Origin: Marivivens sp. LCG002 | Lineage (GTDB): Bacteria > Pseudomonadota > Alphaproteobacteria > Rhodobacterales > Rhodobacteraceae | Direction of reading: 5' to 3' | Assembly (NCBI RefSeq): GCF_030264275.1 | Contig: NZ_CP127165.1 | Span: 1,786,001-1,850,000, forward strand | Length of the DNA stretch: 64,000 nt | Program-made: the position numbers and the translations under genes | The notes under the pieces: model-generated | What the model saw: only the letters and a program-made list of their open reading frames with translations | The model's database searches: none | What the model was told of the DNA's origin: nothing | Shown here: in pieces, positions 51,372 through 61,300 of the stretch | Numbering within the stretch: the stretch's first letter is position 1 | Layout: each line of letters opens with the position of its first letter

Positions 51372-52223
51372 TTACTTATCGGATTCCGTCAGGCCCTTCA
51401 CGAACCAGCTCTGGAAGAAAATGACGATGAGAACGGGCGGAAGGATCGCGATGATCTGGAGGATGTTCGATTTGCCGTATTCGGGAAGGTTCGTGCCTTC
51501 GAGCGTTTGGGTAATTTGCTTGATCCCACGCACGAGTGTGAACATGCCCTCATCGGTAGTGATCATCGTCGGCCAAAGATATTGGTTCCAGCCGTAGACG
51601 AACATGATAATGAACATTGCGGCGATCATGGTGCGGGACAAAGGCACCAGAATGTCGATGAAGAATTTCACCGGCCCTGCCCCGTCAATGCGTGCGGCCT
51701 CGATCAGTTCTTCGGGAACCGACCGGAAGAACTGCCTAAAAAAGAACGTCGCAGTGGCCGAGGCGATGAGCGGAATGATCAGCCCTTGATATGTGTTGAG
51801 CATCCCTAGTTTTTGAACGATCTCGTAGGACGGAAGAATCCGCACTTCGAGCGGCAAAAGAAGCGTGGTGAAAATGATCCAGAATGCCAAAGTCGCGAAC
51901 CTAAGGCGAAAATAAACGATGGCATAAGCAGCCATCATACCGATCACGATTTTGCCGACGGCGAAACCAAAGCCTAGGATCATCGAGTTGTAGAGCATCC
52001 GAAGCCCCGTGTTTTCTCCGCTGAAACCCGAAGCCTCGAACATTGCCTTTTCAAAGTTGATCGGAATTTGATCACCAAAGACCAGCCCCGGCCCATTCCG
52101 CATGGTCTCCAGATCGGTGGTCGAGGCCATCTGCAAAAGCATGAGCACGGGAAGGATCATGACCAACGAGCCAAGGATCAGGATCACATGATCGACAAGC
52201 GTGGAAAATTTGAAGAGTTTCAT
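51372..52223 (-). CDS. ugpE: ABC transporter permease UgpE
   Basis: 283 residues from ATG 52223 with GAGG ahead. Six membrane helices and the permease motif [24 protein letters not shown] (EAA loop) that touches the ATPase. Pairs with UgpA. Third gene of the operon. Confidence 0.92.
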   Translation of the reverse strand: MKLFKFSTLVDHVILILGSLVMILPVLMLLQMASTTDLETMRNGPGLVFGDQIPINFEKAMFEASGFSGENTGLRMLYNSMILGFGFAVGKIVIGMMAAYAIVYFRLRFATLAFWIIFTTLLLPLEVRILPSYEIVQKLGMLNTYQGLIIPLIASATATFFFRQFFRSVPEELIEAARIDGAGPVKFFIDILVPLSRTMIAAMFIIMFVYGWNQYLWPTMITTDEGMFTLVRGIKQITQTLEGTNLPEYGKSNILQIIAILPPVLIVIFFQSWFVKGLTESDK

Positions 52224-52231
52224 CGTCTGCC

Positions 52232-53113
52232 TCACGTGTAGTGGATGCGGCGTTCCACCATTCGGAACTGGAAAACGGTCAAGGCAAGAACAAGCACCAT
52301 TAGAACGACGGACTGCGCCGAAGAGCCACCAAGATCATTGCCGCGAAAGCCGTCGACATAAACGCGGTAAACCAGCGTCATCGGATTATTGCTCGGTTCG
52401 CCTTTGACCACGGTGTCGATGATCCCGAAGGTGTCGAAGAGCGCGTAGGTGATATTGATGATCAAAAGGAAAAAGGCCGTCGGCGCCAGAAGCGGGAAAG
52501 TCACATCCCAAAACCGCCCGAAGCCAGAGCGATTGTCGATCAAAGCGGCTTCGCGCACAGATTTAGGAATGGACTGAAGACCCGACAGAAAGAAAATGAA
52601 ATTCACCGGCAATTGTTTCCAGACTGCGACGGTGATCATCGCGAAAGCGGTGTCGAAATAATTGACCCCAAGTCTGAAATCCCAGCCGAACAGCCCAAAG
52701 AATTCCTTGAGAGGGCCCCATGTCTGATCAAAAAGAACAAGCCCAATAACGCCTGCAACGGGTGGCGCCACCGCATAGACCCACATCAAGAGCGTGCGAT
52801 AGGTCTTTGCCCCCTTGATCACCTTGTCGGCTTTGACCGCCAGTAAAAGAGCGATCGAGAGGGACAGGACCGTCACCAGAAGGGTGAAAATGACTGTGAA
52901 TTCAGCTGACCGCAAATAAGCGGAGGAGGTCAACAAGGCCGCATAGTTTTTTGCCCCAACAAAAGTCTCGCCGAACCCGAAGGGGTCCTGAAGATAAAAG
53001 GACGACTTCACGGCATGGGCCGCCGGCCAGTAAAAGAAAACAAGGATGATCGAGAGCTGCGGGAGCAGCAAAAGTATCGGCAACCACCTTGTCGAAAAAC
53101 CTGCGCGTTTCAT
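52232..53113 (-). CDS. ugpA: ABC transporter permease UgpA
   Basis: 293 residues with six membrane helices (LPILLLLPQLSIILVFFYWPA) and the EAA loop (REAALIDNRSGFGRFWDVTFPLL). With UgpE it forms the channel for glycerol-3-phosphate or glycerophosphodiesters. It starts 18 bp after a strong hairpin behind ugpB. Confidence 0.92.
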   Translation of the reverse strand: MKRAGFSTRWLPILLLLPQLSIILVFFYWPAAHAVKSSFYLQDPFGFGETFVGAKNYAALLTSSAYLRSAEFTVIFTLLVTVLSLSIALLLAVKADKVIKGAKTYRTLLMWVYAVAPPVAGVIGLVLFDQTWGPLKEFFGLFGWDFRLGVNYFDTAFAMITVAVWKQLPVNFIFFLSGLQSIPKSVREAALIDNRSGFGRFWDVTFPLLAPTAFFLLIINITYALFDTFGIIDTVVKGEPSNNPMTLVYRVYVDGFRGNDLGGSSAQSVVLMVLVLALTVFQFRMVERRIHYT

Positions 53114-53130
53114 GAGACCCCCGAAAGGTA

Positions 53131-53163
53131 GGTCCGGCGACCTAGTGCAACGGTCGCCGGACC
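53131..53163 (-). repeat. Intercistronic hairpin between ugpB and ugpA
   Basis: GGTCCGGCGACC (53131-53142) and GGTCGCCGGACC (53152-53163) are perfect 12-bp arms with a 9-base loop. No T-run. It is the same architecture as in the tct operon. Confidence 0.85.
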
Positions 53164-53179
53164 AGATGGATTGAAGCGA

Positions 53180-54481
53180 TTAACCTTGGGTCATCGCAAA
53201 GCGCGAGAGAAGTTCGTTCGCCTCGGTTTCGATGGTTGCGAAGGCATCATCTACCGAAGTTTCACCAGTCAGGATGCGACCAAACTCGCGGTTCATCACG
53301 TCACGGATTTGGACGTAAAATCCCATGCGATAGCCCTTGGTGTTTTCGCCCGAAGGCAGCGAAAGCTGCTGAATACCAACCTCGGCAGCGGGGAACCGGT
53401 CATAGTGGCCATCAGCCTTTGCCATTTCGTAAGCGGCCGTGGTGATCGGCACATAGCCCGTCTCGCGGTGCCACATGTATTGCACCTCGGGCGAGGTCAG
53501 ATACTGGAAGAATGCAGCCGTTGCCGCGTTTTCCTCATCTGACTGTCCAGACATCGCAAAGAGCGATGCACCGCCGATAAAGGTTTGGGTCGGCTCGCTC
53601 GTCACCGCTTCCCAATAGGGCAAGTATGTAGCCGAGAATTCGAACGGAAGGTCTTTTTGCATCAGACCACCGAAGGACCCCGAAGACCCCATCCAGATCG
53701 CGACCTTACCTTCTTCAAAGGGCGCCTGGTTATCGTCCCAAGAAGCGCCATACCAAGCGTAGTATCCCTCATCGAGCCATTCCTTGACGTTCGACCAGTG
53801 CATTTTCAACTCATCCGAGTTCACAAGGATCTTGGTATCGACGCCAGTATAGCCGTTGTCATTCGTGGCAAACGGGAGGTTGTGGCGGGACATAAAGTTT
53901 TCGACCCAGATCCACGGCGAATGCGACTGGGCAAGCGGGATGTAACCAGCAGCCTTGAGCGCGGGTGCAGTTACGGTTTCAAACTCTTCCCAAGTCTTGG
54001 GGGCTTCAACACCGGCAGCGGCAAGAGCATCCACGTTGAAATACATGATGGGCGAGGAGGAGTTGAAGGGCATCCCGATCATCTTGCCATCGGCATCCGC
54101 ATAGAAATAGCGAACCCCCGAGATGTAGTCATTGATGTCGAAGTCAACGCCGTTTGCCTCAAGAAGGTCCTGCACGGGAACGGTTGCACCCTTGGCACCG
54201 ATCACGGTAGCGGCGCCGGCATCGAAGACCTGCATGATATTAGGCTGCTCACCGGCACGGAAAGCCGCGATTCCAGCAGTCAGGGTCTCTTCATAGGAAC
54301 CCTTGAAAACGGGTGTGATTGTATAGTCGTCTTGGCTCGCGTTAAAGTCGGAAGCAATTTGATTGACGGTCTCGCCGAGCGCACCGCCCATCGCGTGCCA
54401 CCACGTGATCTCGGTTTCAGCGAAAGCGGTGTTGGCAACCAATGCAAGAGCGGCAGCCGAAACAAAGGACAGATGTTTCAT
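53180..54481 (-). CDS. ugpB: sn-Glycerol-3-phosphate-type binding protein UgpB
   Basis: 433 residues from ATG 54481, which has GGAG seven bases ahead; the frame is open to 54691 but without such a site. Residues 1-22 are a signal peptide (ALALVANTAFA-ET). The start ITWWHAMGGALGETVNQIASDFN and FKGSYEETLTAGIAAFRAGEQPNIMQV are close to E. coli UgpB. It binds glycerol-3-phosphate or its diesters in the periplasm. First gene of the operon, divergent from the LacI gene. Confidence 0.92.
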   Translation of the reverse strand: MKHLSFVSAAALALVANTAFAETEITWWHAMGGALGETVNQIASDFNASQDDYTITPVFKGSYEETLTAGIAAFRAGEQPNIMQVFDAGAATVIGAKGATVPVQDLLEANGVDFDINDYISGVRYFYADADGKMIGMPFNSSSPIMYFNVDALAAAGVEAPKTWEEFETVTAPALKAAGYIPLAQSHSPWIWVENFMSRHNLPFATNDNGYTGVDTKILVNSDELKMHWSNVKEWLDEGYYAWYGASWDDNQAPFEEGKVAIWMGSSGSFGGLMQKDLPFEFSATYLPYWEAVTSEPTQTFIGGASLFAMSGQSDEENAATAAFFQYLTSPEVQYMWHRETGYVPITTAAYEMAKADGHYDRFPAAEVGIQQLSLPSGENTKGYRMGFYVQIRDVMNREFGRILTGETSVDDAFATIETEANELLSRFAMTQG

Positions 54482-54618
54482 TTTCATTCTCCAGTCAAAG
54501 CCCACGGGCCTCAGGATCAAAAACGCCCTCGAAACGGGACGCCAAAATGGATGCCAACCTTTTCGATCGGCGCTTTTGCCAGAGGGTTTCGCAAGTTTGA
54601 TTCCACTTGCGCGCCTTC

Positions 54619-54632
54619 TGCACACGTGTTCA
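54619..54632. promoter_or_regulatory. LacI-type operator candidate
   Basis: TGCACACGTGTTCA is a near-perfect palindrome with a central CG, the usual LacI-family operator shape, between the divergent ugpB (start 54481) and lacI-type gene (start 54680). Confidence 0.6.
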
Positions 54633-54679
54633 CATATCGATGTTGTGTAACGCCCAAGTGACGTGGAGTGCATTTTTTT

Positions 54680-55672
54680 ATGAATGGTCAAAAACGCAGG
54701 ATCACAGCAGCCGACATTGCGAGACTAGCAGGGGTATCGCGGTCGGCAGTCTCGCGGGCGTTTACCGAAGGCGCGTATCTCGATGCCGCCAAAAAGACCC
54801 GCATTCTCGAAGCCTCTGAGGAATTAGGCTATCGCCCCAATGCGCTAGCGGCGAGTTTGCAGGGCGCGGGTTCGAACCTTGTTGCAATATTTGTCGGAGA
54901 TATGCCGAACCATTACGACAAAGAAGTCGCGACCGCATTGATCAATGGCCTCAATATCGCGGGCAAATGGCCAATCGTTATCGGAGGATCGGGAGAGCCC
55001 GCACAATCGGCGATCCAAAACGTTCTTTGCTATCCGCTCGAGTCAATGATCCTGCGTTCGGGCAGCCTTGGGGCAGATGTGGTCTCGTCCTGCCTCAAGC
55101 TCGGCATTCCTGTGATTTCTTCGGGACGGATCGTAGAAGGCCCGACTGTAGACAACATTTGCCTCAGAAATTCGGAAGCAATGGCAAAGCTCACCCGTCT
55201 CCTACTTGAACAAGGCCGAAAAAAATTTGCTTATCTATCAGGTCCCGAGGCTTACTGGTCCACAGGCGAGCGCTTTCGCGGGTTTGAAGCAGCATTGGGA
55301 GAAGCAAACCTTCTCCCTGTTGCGACGCTTTTCGGAGATTACTCAGTTCAGAGCGGCTACGACGCTGTTAAATCACTCGCTCTCACCGGAGAGATCGACG
55401 CGTTAGTCTGTGCCAATGATGCGATGGCAATCGGAGCGCTCATGTATCTTCGCGAGAACGGGGTAGATGTGCCAGCCGACATCGCCGTCACAGGCTTTGA
55501 TGACAGCTCGATGGCATCATGGCCAAGTATTGGATTAACCACTGTCCATAACCCAATCGGCTCTTTGGTCGAGGGCACTATCGACCTTTTATCAAAGCGC
55601 CAAGCCGATCCAGATAGTCCAGGGCGAACCAAATGGATTGACGCCGAATTGGTGCTTAGAACGACCCATTGA
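54680..55672 (+). CDS. LacI-family regulator of the ugp genes
   Basis: 330 residues from ATG 54680. The helix-turn-helix and hinge (TAADIARLAGVSRSAVSRAFTEGAYLDAAKKTRILEASEELGYRPNALAASL split over residues 8-60) precede a periplasmic-binding-type effector domain (LVAIFVGDMPNHYDKEVATAL, CANDAMAIGALMYLRENGVDVPADIAVTGFDDS). It is divergent from ugpB, 198 bp away, and probably represses it. Control by LacI rather than by phosphate starvation (PhoB) is notable. Confidence 0.92.
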   Translation: MNGQKRRITAADIARLAGVSRSAVSRAFTEGAYLDAAKKTRILEASEELGYRPNALAASLQGAGSNLVAIFVGDMPNHYDKEVATALINGLNIAGKWPIVIGGSGEPAQSAIQNVLCYPLESMILRSGSLGADVVSSCLKLGIPVISSGRIVEGPTVDNICLRNSEAMAKLTRLLLEQGRKKFAYLSGPEAYWSTGERFRGFEAALGEANLLPVATLFGDYSVQSGYDAVKSLALTGEIDALVCANDAMAIGALMYLRENGVDVPADIAVTGFDDSSMASWPSIGLTTVHNPIGSLVEGTIDLLSKRQADPDSPGRTKWIDAELVLRTTH

Positions 55673-55911
55673 TGCAACGAAATAGACCAACAGTTCCTGC
55701 CAGCCCAAGCAACACATTGTTCGTTGCGTTGAAGCAGGCTCTTGGATCTTATTGACCAAGAGCCGCTACGCCCCGCCATTCACGAAGCCTGAATAGCAGG
55801 ACAATACCATTTACGAAGGCACACAAACGTCTCGCGTAAAAGTCGTTGTCTTCTATAGGACGATCGAAAAACCTTTCCTCAGTTCAACCCAAACGGAAGG
55901 GCAAACATCAA

Positions 55912-56160
55912 ATGGCAACGTTCATAGACACCCTGCAAGATCGAATTGACCAACTGGCGCGAGAGGTCATGGGCCAGAACATCAGCAGCAAAGGACTTCG
56001 GAAATTTCGCGTGCTTCTAGGTGTTTTGGTTATCATCATCGCGAACGTCTGGCTCGGAGGTATCATCGGACATGGTATCGCGGCGCTCCTTGGCGTCGCG
56101 CTTTACCTGATCGTCATTCACGGACAAGGAATCCGATCAGAGGAACACGCAGGTTCTTGA
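55912..56160 (+). CDS. Small membrane protein, unknown (82 aa)
   Basis: From ATG 55912 (an upstream frame start lacks a site). Residues 1-30 are a helical soluble arm, then about 33-53 (VLLGVLVIIIANVWLGGIIG) and 55-72 (IAALLGVALYLIVIHG) are two membrane helices. No family is recognised. It stands alone between the LacI and AraC genes. Confidence 0.6.
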   Translation: MATFIDTLQDRIDQLAREVMGQNISSKGLRKFRVLLGVLVIIIANVWLGGIIGHGIAALLGVALYLIVIHGQGIRSEEHAGS

Positions 56161-56247
56161 AAATAACCTGAGCAGGCCTTTGCTCCTGCGGCGCTCCTGT
56201 TAAGTGGGGATGGTCACCGATCATCCTCGCCCGCCCATGGGGACAAT

Positions 56248-57072
56248 CTAGAACCTCTCTCGAAGGAGGCGATAGCACCAAAAGGACTCTTTTGTCGCGA
56301 TAGCCTTGTTGAGTTGCGCAGGGGAAAGCCCCGTGGCGCGGTGGACCGCTCGGCCCATATGGGACTGATCCGAGTATCCTGCATCTATCGCGATGTTGGC
56401 CAGTGACTGATCAGCGTTTTTTGTTGCGTGCTCGTGAAGTCTCTCGAACTTGGAATAAAAGGCCAAACTACTTCGCGTCTGCCCCGAAGAGCAGCGGACT
56501 TTTCGTTCAAGGCTCCGAATTCCTCTGCCCGTTCCGGAGAGGGCCGCGCGTGTGACCACAAATCTCGACCATTCCGCGATACGGCTGCCGTGCAACAGAC
56601 CGTGGGGCCGGACAACGTTCCACGCTTCATCAAGGATGGCGCAAAATGTCTCCCATCCTTGATTGATGTTTTTCTCCGCTTCAAATCGCTCAAACGCCGA
56701 TTTGAATACGGGCGGCATCGTGCTGGTATTGGCCACTCCACTCAAAAGACGCCAGGCATCGGGAAAAACTCCGACCGTGAGGGCTACGATGCTCTCGTCC
56801 GACCAACTTGTCGTGGGGGTGTCTTGCGGTGGCAAAATTGAAAGAGGCGGTAGGATCGGTGACTTCGGTCCACAGCGCCAATCGGCGCCCGGAGGCAACA
56901 GCCGAAGCCTCCCCTGCAAAGTGAAGGTCACGGAAACAAGCGGAGACGCTGGAAAATGGTTCAGCCTGTCTTCCACCGACAACTCCACCCCGCGCGTGTC
57001 GCGGTAAATACCCGCCAGAATACAGCCCGAAAGGCTCTGGGGCGGGAGAAACAGCTTTGAAATGGGGGACAT
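56248..57072 (-). CDS. AraC-family regulator
   Basis: 274 residues from ATG 57072 with GGGAG ahead. The N-terminal 160 residues form a ligand-binding part; the C-terminal AraC helix-turn-helix is visible in SLANIAIDAGYSDQSHMGRAVHRATGLSPAQL. It is divergent from the lipase-like hydrolase gene (83 bp) and probably controls it. Confidence 0.88.
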   Translation of the reverse strand: MSPISKLFLPPQSLSGCILAGIYRDTRGVELSVEDRLNHFPASPLVSVTFTLQGRLRLLPPGADWRCGPKSPILPPLSILPPQDTPTTSWSDESIVALTVGVFPDAWRLLSGVANTSTMPPVFKSAFERFEAEKNINQGWETFCAILDEAWNVVRPHGLLHGSRIAEWSRFVVTRAALSGTGRGIRSLERKVRCSSGQTRSSLAFYSKFERLHEHATKNADQSLANIAIDAGYSDQSHMGRAVHRATGLSPAQLNKAIATKESFWCYRLLRERF

Positions 57073-57154
57073 GGCGGGCTCCCTTTGACGCATTCATTCT
57101 ATACTCCCCCCTCATCCCAAGGCAACGAAGCGCAAACAGCCAAAGGGAATGATC

Positions 57155-58195
57155 ATGGTCAAAATCGTCTATTCGGGTCCGCTGTCACTTCGTATAAGAA
57201 GTCTCGCAAGGCTGGCTCAAATCTCACTCGCCACAAAGCTGCGGCATGCGTTGGGTCACAAAATGGCTGATGACTGGGACGCCGATATGGAAACTGGCGT
57301 TCGGTTTGTCAGGCACCAATTCACCACCGCCATGAAACACACCGACATCGCCCAAGGTCGTTTGCTGTTTGACAGCCTCCAGACCCAAACTGACGATGTC
57401 TATGAGGTGAGCGTTTCCGTGGCGAAAGGCATCAATGGACATTGGTATCACCCCAAGACCCATAGTCGGGACGTCACCGTGCTTTATTTTCACGGTGGCG
57501 GTTACACGTTCCATGGCGGCGTAAGCGGCCGTTTTGCACAGATGCTCGCGCACCATATCGGTGCTAAGGTCTTTGCCCCCGACTACCGTCTCACGCCCGA
57601 GCATCCACACCCCGCTCAGGCCGAGGATGCCATGACGGCGTGGGACTACCTCACCGATACAATTCCAGCGGCGCAAATCGTTGTCATTGGGGACAGCGCG
57701 GGCGGGCACATGGCCTTGATGCTGCTTCAGGCACTCAAGGCACAGAACAAATCACAGCCCGCACTTTGCATAGGACTTTGCCCTTGGACGGATATCGGTG
57801 CGCGCGGCGCAAGTCTTCATGAGAATGACAGCACGGATTTGGTCCAAGGGTGGATGGCGGTTCAGTTCGGTCGATGGCTTGACCCTGAAAACCGTTTCGG
57901 AAGAGGTGCCCTCTCCCCGATATCATATAACTACGTCGACCTTGCGCCTCTTTATCTCCAAGCAGGCGGGCGAGAGGTGCTGCGCGATATGATTATCGAA
58001 TTCGCACAGATCCAAAAAGCGAACGGTGCGCAGGTTCGGCTCGATCTATGGCCGGACATGCCGCACGACTTCCAAGCCTATGACAGCTACAAACCCTCGG
58101 CCACAGCCGCACTCGCAAGATTGAATGAAGCGATCGATATGCAGTTGAGTGCAAATGAACTGCCTATGCAGTTGCAGGACATCACTCTGGTGTAA
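57155..58195 (+). CDS. Alpha/beta hydrolase (hormone-sensitive-lipase family)
   Basis: 346 residues from ATG 57155 with AGGGA seven bases ahead. HGGGYTFHGG at about 113 is the oxyanion motif of the family, GDSAGG at about 179-184 carries the nucleophile serine, and the histidine in MPHDFQ completes the triad. It hydrolyses small esters or lactones in the cytoplasm; the natural substrate is unknown. Divergent from the AraC gene. Confidence 0.88.
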   Translation: MVKIVYSGPLSLRIRSLARLAQISLATKLRHALGHKMADDWDADMETGVRFVRHQFTTAMKHTDIAQGRLLFDSLQTQTDDVYEVSVSVAKGINGHWYHPKTHSRDVTVLYFHGGGYTFHGGVSGRFAQMLAHHIGAKVFAPDYRLTPEHPHPAQAEDAMTAWDYLTDTIPAAQIVVIGDSAGGHMALMLLQALKAQNKSQPALCIGLCPWTDIGARGASLHENDSTDLVQGWMAVQFGRWLDPENRFGRGALSPISYNYVDLAPLYLQAGGREVLRDMIIEFAQIQKANGAQVRLDLWPDMPHDFQAYDSYKPSATAALARLNEAIDMQLSANELPMQLQDITLV

Positions 58196-58292
58196 GAATT
58201 TGCGGCAGCCCGACGCGTAAACTCCTAGTCACATCGGAAGCAAACTCGGTGCCATTACCAGGGCGCGAATTCGCCGTGAGCAAGCTCGAAAT

Positions 58293-58326
58293 GAAAAAAG
58301 TCTGCGCGAGAGGACCCGCGCAGACT
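58293..58326 (-). terminator. Rho-independent terminator
   Basis: AGTCTGCGCG (58299-58308) and CGCGCAGACT (58317-58326) pair; on the minus strand the stem is followed by TTTTTTCATTT. It ends the beta-barrel gene at 58391. Confidence 0.85.
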
Positions 58327-58336
58327 ATTCGAAGAA

Positions 58337-58359
58337 ATCGGACGGTCGCGCCGTCCGAT
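58337..58359 (-). terminator. Second hairpin behind the beta-barrel gene
   Basis: ATCGGACGG (58337-58345) and CCGTCCGAT (58351-58359) form a perfect stem with a 5-base loop between the gene's stop and the terminator. Possibly a tandem terminator stem; only TTTC follows. Confidence 0.65.
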
Positions 58360-58390
58360 CTATGTTTTTGTCGTGAACTTAGGACCAGCC

Positions 58391-61300
58391 TTAGAACTTC
58401 ACTTCGAGCTGGCTACCCACCGTAACCGAGCCGCCCTCGCCCGAACCAACCGAATGGGTCAGGGTGCCGTTGCCGTCGAGGATCGTCTGCTCTTCACGCA
58501 CCGAGATGCTCAGAGCCCGACCGGTGCTGCTGCCCGAGTAATCGAGGCGCAGACCGAGATCCGTCTCTTCTTCGACACGATACGAAGTCGCGTCGAAGTA
58601 GATCCCCCAGCCGCAAGAAGCAGTGGTTGAACGGCTCGTCAATTCACAGAATGCGCGAGGAGCAATATCAAAGGTCCAATAGTCCTTGAGTTTTTCCTTT
58701 GCCGCTTCTTCATCGCCAAAGCTGAAGATGGCTTCTGCATAGACCTTCGCCGCGTTGTAAGCTGGAATAACCAGTTCACCCTTTGCGGTCAGGTTCAGGC
58801 GTTCTGCATCAAAGGTCACATTGTTGGCGCGAGCCAAAGCAACGTCGAACCCGAGACGCGGGGTGAGTTTGTAATCCCCCATGTCCTTGGTTCCGGAAAC
58901 CGCAGCACCGCCAAACAGCGCGCCGTAGATATAGTTGCCGTTGGTATCGACATCGCCAAGATCACTTGCAAAACCGAGGGTAAAGGTATGAACACCCAAG
59001 GCTGCCGCAGCGTAGTAGTCAACGAAGATCTCATTATCGTTGGTGAAGGCGCCATAAAGACCAGCGTTCAGACCAAAGCCGGTGACCGAGCCGGTAAGAC
59101 CCTTGCCGTCATCGATTGCCGAGTTGCTGAAATAACCGCCAAGGAATTTACCGCGGACTTCATCCTCGCTGACCAGACGTTCCCACTGACGACGTAGGTT
59201 GAGCATGGTCTCGACGCCGATCCCACGGGTAGATTTAATCGTAAAATCACCCTCGGTCAGTCGACGTTCGCCGGTGACGCAGTTGTTGAAATCAGCCGAG
59301 ATAGTGCCGTCGATCGTGCCTTCACCGTTTTTGATATCGGCGTTACCGCTGACGTCGAGTTCATCTACGTCACCGCAAGGCAGGTCTTCATACCCCTCTT
59401 GGAGACGGAGAAGCGCACCGCGCGAAACTTGGGAAATCGAGGCTTGCTGCATGTCCACAGTGCGGCGGAAATCCTCGACCAACGTATCGGTGATGCGTTC
59501 TTTGACATCCTCGACAAGCTTTTCGGCCGAACAGTTCTGCATCGGGATGTTGTTACCGATCAGATAAGGATCGTTCGCAGCAACGATAAAGGTCGTGTAG
59601 TAGGCCGTCGGCGCGTCATTCGTGGCATCGCTATCCTTGAAGTTCGACATATAACCGGTCGAGCCATACTCGGAGTGACCGATAGACGCCGGGTTCCCGA
59701 GGGCTGCGAGCGAAGCAAGAGTTACGGTGCCCGACGACTTGTGGGTCGTGCTCGGGATACCGCTCTTGGGATAGGTCAGCTCCATGGTGTATGTGCCCGG
59801 CTGGGTCACGAACCACTGATACTGGCCATCCGAACCGTCCTTGACGATATTGATGCCGTTGCGATTACCAAGTGCGGAGTTCGTTCCGTTGGGTCCCGTT
59901 ACCGAGATTGCACCACCCGAGAGAATGCGCCCGTCTTCCTGACAGTAGAAGTAGCCCTCAGGGTCATAGTCACTGGCATCGGGGATGCCATCGCCATCAC
60001 GGTCTGCGGTATTGGATTCAAGAAGATCGTTCTTGCCGTCACCGTCAAGGTCCAGAACTGCGGGAACAAGGGTAAGCGCAGTGACAGAGCCATTGCCCGT
60101 TCCCGAAGTCGTATTGCCCGAGGACGACGATTCAACCGAGAACGTCGTGCCGCCACCTGTTGCAGTGATGGTTGCGATGTTTTCGATCCCGCCCGAGAGA
60201 ATATCGATCTCGGTCACTTCGTAGTAAGCGCTATAGGTCCAGATGTCGCCAATTGCCATCGTGGTATCGTTGCTGACCAGACCAGTATCGGCGATCTTGG
60301 TTGGTGTACCGCCCGCAGGGAATGCCAATGTGGTGCCCGCTTTGTTCTTGAGCGTATCGGCAAGCGAGACAGAGGTCAGGATACTGTTGCTCGAGTTTTC
60401 AGCGGTGATCGTGTAATAGACGCGGTCGCCTTTTGAAAGGCCGCCGTTGCCGTCCATGTCAACGATACGGTTCGAGTCGATGCGGGTTTTGCCCGCAACA
60501 ACGGTCGTCGTATCGATGATCTTGGTCACCTTGACTGCGGGTGCGGCGACCACGATCGAGCGGGATGTGAGTGCACCCGGATAAACCGAGGTCGTGTTCG
60601 TGATCGTCGAACCCGCAACGGGAGTTGTGGTGATACCCGTCGTTGCAGTGCCGCTAGAGGTGACGCCGCTGGTCGTGGACTGGAGCACATAGGCATTTGA
60701 GCTTGCATCGGTGTAGGCAAGTTCTGCGATGTTGCCGATAGCGGTATAGTTCAAGTCATCGGCCACCAGCGTGTAGCTGTAGGTCCAAGAACAAGTCTCA
60801 CCTGCCTCAAGCGTGGCATTGCCCGCGGTCCCACCCGTGCAGGCGTTTGCGGTCAAGGTGCCAGTCCGCGCAACACTGGTAGAAGAGGTCGAGACAAACA
60901 ACTTGTCCGATATCGAGTAGGTCAGCGCATCGACCGTCCCGATGTTCCGAGCCGTGATCGTGTAGGTCAGGTTGTCACCGACTGCTGCACCGTTATCAAG
61001 ATCCGTTGTTGCAGGAAGGGTCTTGGAAAGCGTAATAAGCGGAACCGTTTGGGCCGTTGCGGAGACGATCAGTTCGTTAGTCGTGGCGTCCTGCAAAATC
61101 CAGTTTCCGCTGTTCACGATCCAAGCGTTCACATCGTAAGTGCCTGCAGGTACTTGCCCCACATTGAGCGACCAGGTCACTGCGCCAGATGCTGCACTAA
61201 CTGTTAGGCCGTTCGACGTGGTATATACCTGATTGTTGAAGACAATCGAAATGGTCTCGCCCGACTGCAAAGTCGCAGAACCCGTCAGAACCACTCCGTT

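Noticed and set aside
53585-54661. 358-residue plus-strand frame
   Set aside because: Antisense to ugpB; no motif or ribosome site.
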